Below, piece by piece: positions 59,827 to 64,000 of a stretch of DNA of 64,000 nucleotides. Location of the stretch: positions 1 to 64,000 of the forward strand of contig CACZHT010000017.1 in the NCBI GenBank assembly GCA_902781045.1. Direction: 5' to 3'. The notes under the pieces were generated by a model, which saw only the letters and a list, made by a program, of their open reading frames with translations, was not told the DNA's origin and did not search any database. Source of the stretch: an uncultured Bacteroidales bacterium. GTDB taxonomy: Bacteria > Bacteroidota > Bacteroidia > Bacteroidales > Muribaculaceae. A program made the translations under genes and the position numbers. Position 1 is the first letter of the stretch; each line of letters opens with the position of its first letter.

Positions 59827-60290
59827 GGAGATGGCACTGACTGCCGCTGCAAGGCGGCAGAGATTCCGCATGCAAACCCCACCCCTAGCACCTCCCCTTT
59901 GGCAAAGGGGAGGGGAAACAGGAGATGGCACTGACTGCTGCAAGGCGGCAGAGATATACTGCATGCAAACCCCACCCCTATCCCCTCCCCTTTGAGAAAG
60001 GGGAGGGGAAACTGGATATGGCACTGACCGCTGCAAGGCGGCAGAGATATACTGCACGCAAACCCCAACCCTGACCCCTCCCCTTTGAGACAGGGGAGGG
60101 GAAAATGGAGATGGCACTGACTGCTGCAAGGCGGCAGAGATTATGCACACAAACCCCACCCCTAGCCCCTCCCCTTTGAGAAAGGGGAGGGGAAAATGGA
60201 GATGGCACTGACTGCTGCTGCAAGGCGGCAGAGATATTGCACGCAAACCCCACCCCTAGCCCCTCCCCTTTGAGAAAGGGGAGGGGAAAA
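59827..60290. repeat. Five tandem ~93-bp repeats with GC-rich hairpins
   Basis: Units begin GGAGATGGCACTGACTGC (or close) at 59827, 59921, 60014, 60107 and 60198, a period of 91-94 bp. Each has a GCAAGGCGGCAG block and ends with a palindrome of the CCCCTCCCCTTT/AAAGGGGAGGGG type (for example 59982-60008, 60075-60101, 60166-60192, 60260-60286). The repeat lies just upstream of the kinase/AAA+ gene. No gene is present; reading frames across it are by-products of the repeat. Confidence 0.8.
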
Positions 60291-60328
60291 AATGTGGGGA
60301 AATTGCAGGAAAATCGGGAAAGAATTGC

Positions 60329-60336
60329 TAACTTTG
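60329..60336 (+). promoter_or_regulatory. -7 box before the kinase/AAA+ gene
   Basis: TAACTTTG matches the consensus exactly, 32 bp before the start codon and directly after the tandem repeats. The only upstream TTG (60303-60305) is at a 23-bp spacing, which is long. Confidence 0.5.
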
Positions 60337-60367
60337 CAATCTCAATGAACGTAAATGTGACAAGAAC

Positions 60368-62158
60368 ATGAGCATACTGACACAAGGACAACAGGTGAAC
60401 GGCTATACGGTGGAGTATCTGATCAAGGCCAATGCCTACTGCGAGACCTATCGCGTGGCCGACGCGGACGGCAGTCCGTGGTTCCTGAAGTTGTTTATCA
60501 TCAAGAACATCCCCGAGAAGCTGCTGACCCGCGACGGCCAGGTGCGGGAGATAGAGCACTGCAAGCGCTTGACGCACCAGAACATCATCTCGTATGTGAC
60601 GAGCGGCACGATGATGATTCCTGAGGGTGTGTGCCACTACATGGTGACGGTGTACTTCAGCGGCGAGTTGCTGGCCGAGAAGATAGCTCGCGAGGGTCCG
60701 CTGCCAGTGTCCGAGGCCAGCGTCATCGCCAGGGGTGTGCTTCACGCCGTGCAATACATGCACGAGACGCATGGTCTGATGCACAACGACATCACTCCGC
60801 GCAACATCATGCTCAGCGCCAAGACCGATGGCGAGCCCGAGCTGATCGACATGGGTCATGTGTCGTCGTCGACGAGCGGCATCCCGCCGTTCGACACGAG
60901 CGACCTGGAGGTGCAGTACTGCGCCAACTCGGCCCTGGCAGGGATGTACGACGAGCAGAGCGACGTATTCTCGGTGGTGGCAGTGCTGTATGCGATGGTC
61001 ACCGGCCGCGGCCCGTGGCCTGTGGATGCCTCGCTGCCTCGCCGCGAGGCCATCCGCGAGGTGAAGCGCCAGCGCCGCGAGCCTCTGGACATGGAGGGTG
61101 TGCCCGAAGAGATGGTGGGCATCTTGAGCCGCGGCCTGTCGTCCACCCCCGACGAGCGCTACCAGAGTGCCAAGGACTTGCTGCGCGCGCTGGACGACCC
61201 CAGCCAGGAGGAGCCGGTGGCTCCGCGCAGCGACAGCCGTTCGGCCTCGTCGCGTGGTCTGCGCGACGACGATGACGACGCCCAGGCTCGCGAGACCTCG
61301 GTAGACATCGAGGTGAAGAAGGGCAAGGGCAACGGCTTCAAGGACATCGCCGGCATGGACGACATGAAGGAGATGCTGACCAAGCGTGTCATCTTCATCT
61401 TGCGCGACAAGGAGCTGGCGCAACGCTACCGCCTGACACCGCCCAACGGCATGCTGCTCTACGGTCCTCCGGGCTGCGGCAAGAGCTTCTTTGCCGAGAA
61501 GTTTGCCGAGGAGACAGGGTTCAACTTCATGCTGGTGAAAGCCAGCGACCTAGGTTCGGTGTATATCCACGGCACGCAGGGCAAGATAGCAGAGCTGTTC
61601 CGCAAGGCCGAGAAGAGTGCCCCGACGGTGCTTTGCTTCGACGAGTTTGACGCGTTTGTTCCCAACCGCAGCGACGACCTGGGCAACCACCACTCCGGCG
61701 AGGTGAACGAGTTTCTGTCGCAGCTGAACAACTGCTCGCAGCGCGGCATCTTTGTCATCGCCACGAGCAACCGTCCAGACAAGATTGACCCTGCAGTGCT
61801 GCGCACCGGCCGCATCGACAAGATGGTATATGTCCCCCTACCCGACCAGGTGGCGCGGCGCGAGATGCTGAAACTTCACCTCACTGACCGTCCCTGCGAT
61901 GAGTTGGACTATGAGAAGCTGGCCACGCTGAGCGAGGGTTATGTGGCGAGCGACATCACCTACGTGGTGAACGAGGCGGCGATGATCGCGGCCTACAATG
62001 GCGCGAACATCACCGAGGAGCTGATGGAGACCACCATCAGTGGCATCAAGCCCAGCGTCAAGGGCGATGCTCTGAAGGAGTATGGCCGCATCCGCGACAA
62101 GATGGAGGGCAACGAGCGCCGCAACTCGCTGCCCCGGGTGGGGTTTGTTGATAGTTGA
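60368..62158 (+). CDS. Kinase-like/AAA+ ATPase fusion protein
   Basis: The 596-residue protein joins a protein-kinase-like domain (about 10-275) to an AAA+ ATPase (about 325-590). The kinase part has K41 in WFLKLFI, the catalytic loop HNDITPRNIML (H139-D141, N146) and DMG (161-163) in place of DFG. The glycine loop is not recognisable (KANAYCETYRV replaces it), so activity is uncertain. An acidic, arginine/serine-rich linker (280-315) follows. The AAA+ part has Walker A GPPGCGKS (366-373), Walker B VLCFDEFDAF (421-430), and FVIATSNRPDKIDPAVLRTGRIDKMVYVPLP with the arginine finger, as in FtsH/CDC48. No membrane helix is seen. It may remodel or phosphorylate an unknown partner; the YbjN-like gene follows. 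Confidence 0.85.
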   Translation: MSILTQGQQVNGYTVEYLIKANAYCETYRVADADGSPWFLKLFIIKNIPEKLLTRDGQVREIEHCKRLTHQNIISYVTSGTMMIPEGVCHYMVTVYFSGELLAEKIAREGPLPVSEASVIARGVLHAVQYMHETHGLMHNDITPRNIMLSAKTDGEPELIDMGHVSSSTSGIPPFDTSDLEVQYCANSALAGMYDEQSDVFSVVAVLYAMVTGRGPWPVDASLPRREAIREVKRQRREPLDMEGVPEEMVGILSRGLSSTPDERYQSAKDLLRALDDPSQEEPVAPRSDSRSASSRGLRDDDDDAQARETSVDIEVKKGKGNGFKDIAGMDDMKEMLTKRVIFILRDKELAQRYRLTPPNGMLLYGPPGCGKSFFAEKFAEETGFNFMLVKASDLGSVYIHGTQGKIAELFRKAEKSAPTVLCFDEFDAFVPNRSDDLGNHHSGEVNEFLSQLNNCSQRGIFVIATSNRPDKIDPAVLRTGRIDKMVYVPLPDQVARREMLKLHLTDRPCDELDYEKLATLSEGYVASDITYVVNEAAMIAAYNGANITEELMETTISGIKPSVKGDALKEYGRIRDKMEGNERRNSLPRVGFVDS

Positions 62159-62186
62159 TAGTTGATAGTTGATAGTTAATAGTTTA
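62148..62186. repeat. TTGATAG heptamer repeat
   Basis: Five TTGATAG/TTAATAG heptamers overlap the last codons and stop codon of the kinase/AAA+ gene. The repeat thus contributes the protein's final residues (VDS). Confidence 0.5.
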
Positions 62187-62214
62187 TGTATCTGTTCAGC
62201 GATTGGTTCCTGCA

Positions 62215-62560
62215 AGCTCCCCTCCCCTTTCCAAAGGGGAGGGGCTGGGGGTGGGGTTTGCAACGGCCAGGCATGCATCCTCAAGCTCCCCTCCCCTTTC
62301 TCAAAGGGGAGGGGTTGGGGGTGGGGTTTGCAACGAGCAAGTTTTGACACATTTTTATAATTATTGCTGTATCGAAACCCCACCCCTGCCCCCTCCCCTT
62401 TGAGAAAGGGGAGGGGAAGTCGGGAGGCGTCGCTTGAGAGGGGAAACCCCACCCCTGACCCCTCCCCTTTGAGAAAGGGGAGGGGAAGACGGGAGGCGAC
62501 GCTTGAGAGGGAGGAAACCCCACCCCTGACCCCTCCCCTTTGAGAAAGGGGAGGGGAAAC
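62215..62560. repeat. Cluster of REP-like GC-rich hairpins
   Basis: Five copies of the CCCCTCCCCTTT/AAAGGGGAGGGG palindrome lie at about 62217-62244, 62287-62314, 62390-62416, 62459-62484 and 62530-62556. They are embedded in repeated arms such as AACCCCACCCCTGA and GGGGGTGGGGTTTG. The first two are in opposite orientation to the last three. This is the same element as at 59827-60290 and 63275-63362, probably a family of dispersed palindromes. Confidence 0.7.
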
Positions 62561-62614
62561 ACGGAATCGCTGAACAATTACTAGTTTTAGTTAACAGTTA
62601 AAATTGAGAAAAGT

Positions 62615-63001
62615 ATGAAACTGAATGAATTGCTGCTTGACTTCCTGCAGGAAGAGGGTTACCGCCCTAAGGTGGACCCAGAGGATGGTGAAATCACGTT
62701 CAAGTGCGAGGGTCTGACCTACTCGTATTTTCCTGACGACAACGATGACCAGTACTTCCGTCTGATGCTACCGGCCATCTACGACGTGAACGAGGACAAC
62801 CGCTATGAGGTGCTCGACGCCATCGACAAGACAAACTTCAACATCAAGGTGATTAAGCTCTACATCGTACACGACCGCTCGGTGTGGGCCGCCCTTGAGA
62901 TTCTGATGGACACGACCCCCGTGATGGCCGACATCGTTCCGCGCGCCATCGCGCTGTTGCGCCACGCGCGCAGCGACTTCTACAAGAACCTGGAAGAGTG
63001 A
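62615..63001 (+). CDS. YbjN-like/secretion-chaperone-fold protein
   Basis: The 128-residue protein (MKLNELLLDFLQEEGYRPKVD...) has an N-terminal helix, a strand pair with ITFKCEGLTYSYFPDDND, and a C-terminal helix with MADIVPRAIALLRHARSDFY. This order is that of YbjN and class I type III secretion chaperones (CesT-like fold). In several bacteria YbjN-like proteins occur beside ATPase or kinase genes. It is 456 bp after the kinase/AAA+ gene, with a repeat cluster between. A chaperone or adaptor role for its neighbour is a possibility only. Confidence 0.6.
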   Translation: MKLNELLLDFLQEEGYRPKVDPEDGEITFKCEGLTYSYFPDDNDDQYFRLMLPAIYDVNEDNRYEVLDAIDKTNFNIKVIKLYIVHDRSVWAALEILMDTTPVMADIVPRAIALLRHARSDFYKNLEE

Positions 63002-63274
63002 TCTTTAGTTTATAGTTTATAGTTTATAGTTTATAATTCATTATTTATACCGATTCTGCTGGTTACCCCCTCTGTTAGAAGGCCGCTGAAAAAGTAATGA
63101 ATCGCGAATTACGCGAATCAAACGCGAACCTTTAGCTCGCCACCGAATGGGCGCAATATTTCTTGAATATAGTTTGAAATATCACGAGATTTGCAGTTAA
63201 TTTATTCAAATCTAGGTTTGAATATAACCATCGTGAAGCAAATCAATTATTTGCATGGATTTTTTCAGCGACCT

Positions 63275-63362
63275 CTTGAGAAAGGGGAGGGGAAGACGGG
63301 AGGCGACGCTTGAGGGGGGAAACCCCACCCCTGACCCCTCCCCTTTGAGAAAGGGGAGGGGA
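63275..63362. repeat. Further REP-like hairpin copies
   Basis: A partial copy (63277-63293, AGAAAGGGGAGGGGAAG) and a complete copy ending near 63362 repeat the CCCCTCCCCTTT palindrome family seen on both sides of the kinase/AAA+ gene. Confidence 0.6.
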
Positions 63363-63505
63363 AGACGGGAGGTGGAGCGCGACAAGGGGTCAGACCCTCT
63401 GTTGCCAGTTCTGGCACAGAAGGGTCAGACCCCTAGTCGCGCCGTACTGTCGAGCGAATCCCGAGGCAGACCCCTAGTCGCGCCGTTCTGTTGCGCAGAT
63501 GCAAG

Positions 63506-63543
63506 CATCCCTGCCCCAAGGGATATCGCTTGGAGCAGGGATG
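63506..63543. terminator. Hairpin downstream of the partial minus-strand gene
   Basis: CATCCCTGCCCCAAG (63506-63520) and CTTGGAGCAGGGATG (63529-63543) form a 15-bp stem with one mismatch and an 8-base loop. It lies 28 bp after the stop of the gene ending at 63571, but a T run on the minus strand is lacking. Confidence 0.45.
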
Positions 63544-63570
63544 ATGTTTTGTGCAACATAGAGTCTGGGG

Positions 63571-64000
63571 TCAGTCCAGTACCTTAGTCACCTCAATGAT
63601 GCTCAGAATCTTTTTATTGCCTCGGTCGTCGGTGACCCACACGCGGCCACGCTCCTTGTCCACCTTGTCGACAGTGTAGCCGCTCTGATAGGTGCCGACC
63701 CATACCCCCCACACGGTGTCGCCTGCCTTCATGTCCTCATCGCCCATCGGAACCAGTCGGCAGTCGTCCTTGGGATAGACCGAGATCCGGCTGCTGAATC
63801 CCGACACAAGCACCTTGTCATCGGTGGCCTTGATCAGCGTGGCAGCATTCCATTCGCCGCGCTCATTCTTGCATGCCACCTGCGCTCCTGGTGCCCACTC
63901 TCCGTCGTGCAGCACGATGAACGAGTTGGGCTTGAGTTGCTCATTGGCATTTCTCTCGGCACTGCCCGAAACGGTGCCGTCGGCATCAAGTCGCAGGTCC
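63571..64000 (-). CDS. Partial gene at the window edge, Tudor/Agenet-like
   Basis: The frame is open to the right edge and its start lies outside the window; 142 codons plus the stop are visible. The visible residues include NEQLKPNSFIVLHDGEWAPGAQVACKN and then two similar beta units, NAATLIKATDDKVLVSGFSS and DTVWGVWVGTYQSGYTVDKVD, each with small alternating strands as in Tudor/Agenet-type repeats. Those domains bind basic or methylated peptides; the fit is impressionistic. No signal peptide can be judged because the N-terminus is missing. Confidence 0.5.
   Translation of the reverse strand, partial: DLRLDADGTVSGSAERNANEQLKPNSFIVLHDGEWAPGAQVACKNERGEWNAATLIKATDDKVLVSGFSSRISVYPKDDCRLVPMGDEDMKAGDTVWGVWVGTYQSGYTVDKVDKERGRVWVTDDRGNKKILSIIEVTKVLD

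Larger units (their letters stand above)
63002..63570. other. Intergenic repeats and hairpins at the right end
   Basis: This 569-bp stretch has no convincing gene. It contains TTTATAG heptamers (about 63006-63035), a GCGAATTACGCGAATC-type block near 63104-63120, REP-like hairpins (63275-63362), direct repeats of GGGTCAGACCC and CCCCTAGTCGCGCCG near 63395-63485 and a hairpin at 63506-63543. Confidence 0.6.

Noticed and set aside
59767..61423. Minus-strand frames of 159 and 481 codons across the tandem repeats and kinase gene
   Set aside because: They are produced by the repeats and by the antisense of the well-supported kinase/AAA+ gene.

Overview
The window looks like a chromosomal segment of a gut or rumen Bacteroidales bacterium, most likely Muribaculaceae- or Prevotella-like. 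The evidence is Bacteroidetes-type promoters (TTTG or TTG, about 19-20 bp, TAnnTTTG), a BspA-like leucine-rich-repeat protein, a type IX 'type B' C-terminal sorting domain, the conserved debranching enzyme/GT4/GH57 glycogen operon and GC-rich third codon positions. No rRNA or tRNA gene was seen. All family assignments come from reading motifs by eye; no database search was run.

Left part (1-41 kb): mostly housekeeping genes. A secreted LRR/Ig-like/dockerin-like protein (529-3036) is followed by a three-gene glycogen/alpha-glucan operon (3222-7948), an iron-type alcohol dehydrogenase (8313-9491), and an XRE regulator with a likely operator. After an AT-rich gene-free 1.2 kb come uvrA, a lytic transglycosylase and a type B-sorted surface protein on the minus strand. 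Next are purL, a YitT-like membrane protein, a thioesterase and purH. The mreB-mreC-mreD-mrdA-rodA cell-shape operon (24247-30240) is complete. Then come lipoprotein, miaA, metallo-hydrolase, two tiny proteins, acyl-ACP thioesterase, DPP-IV, PIG-L deacetylase, a large unknown helical protein, a PD-(D/E)XK nuclease and a secreted flavin-reductase-like protein.

Central part (41.3-59.6 kb): a complete type III CRISPR-Cas locus of III-D-like architecture. On the plus strand lie two CARF-type ancillary effectors, a Card1/Can2-like nuclease and a CARF-HEPN Csx1/Csx2-like RNase, the second overlapping a RecD-like helicase gene. On the minus strand, read from cas1 leftwards, are cas1, a CRISPR-associated primase-polymerase, cas2, cas6, an HD-less cas10 with an intact GGDD motif, a Cas7-like RAMP, a Csx10-like RAMP, a double RAMP, a small type III protein, a large TIGR03986-like RAMP and a 127-residue Rossmann-like protein that may be a ring nuclease. 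The arrays (37-bp repeat, 19 + 9 spacers) are transcribed on the plus strand from a leader promoter next to cas1. They are interrupted by a 259-bp segment that carries its own promoter.

In this reading, phage RNA bound by the Cas7-type complex would activate the Cas10 palm to make cyclic oligoadenylate. That would switch on the two CARF effectors, while Cas1, Cas2 and the PrimPol acquire spacers.

Right part (59.6-64 kb): dense intergenic repeats (94-bp tandem units, REP-like GC hairpins, AT-rich heptamers) surround a pseudokinase-like/AAA+ fusion gene and a YbjN-like gene. A partial minus-strand gene runs off the window end.
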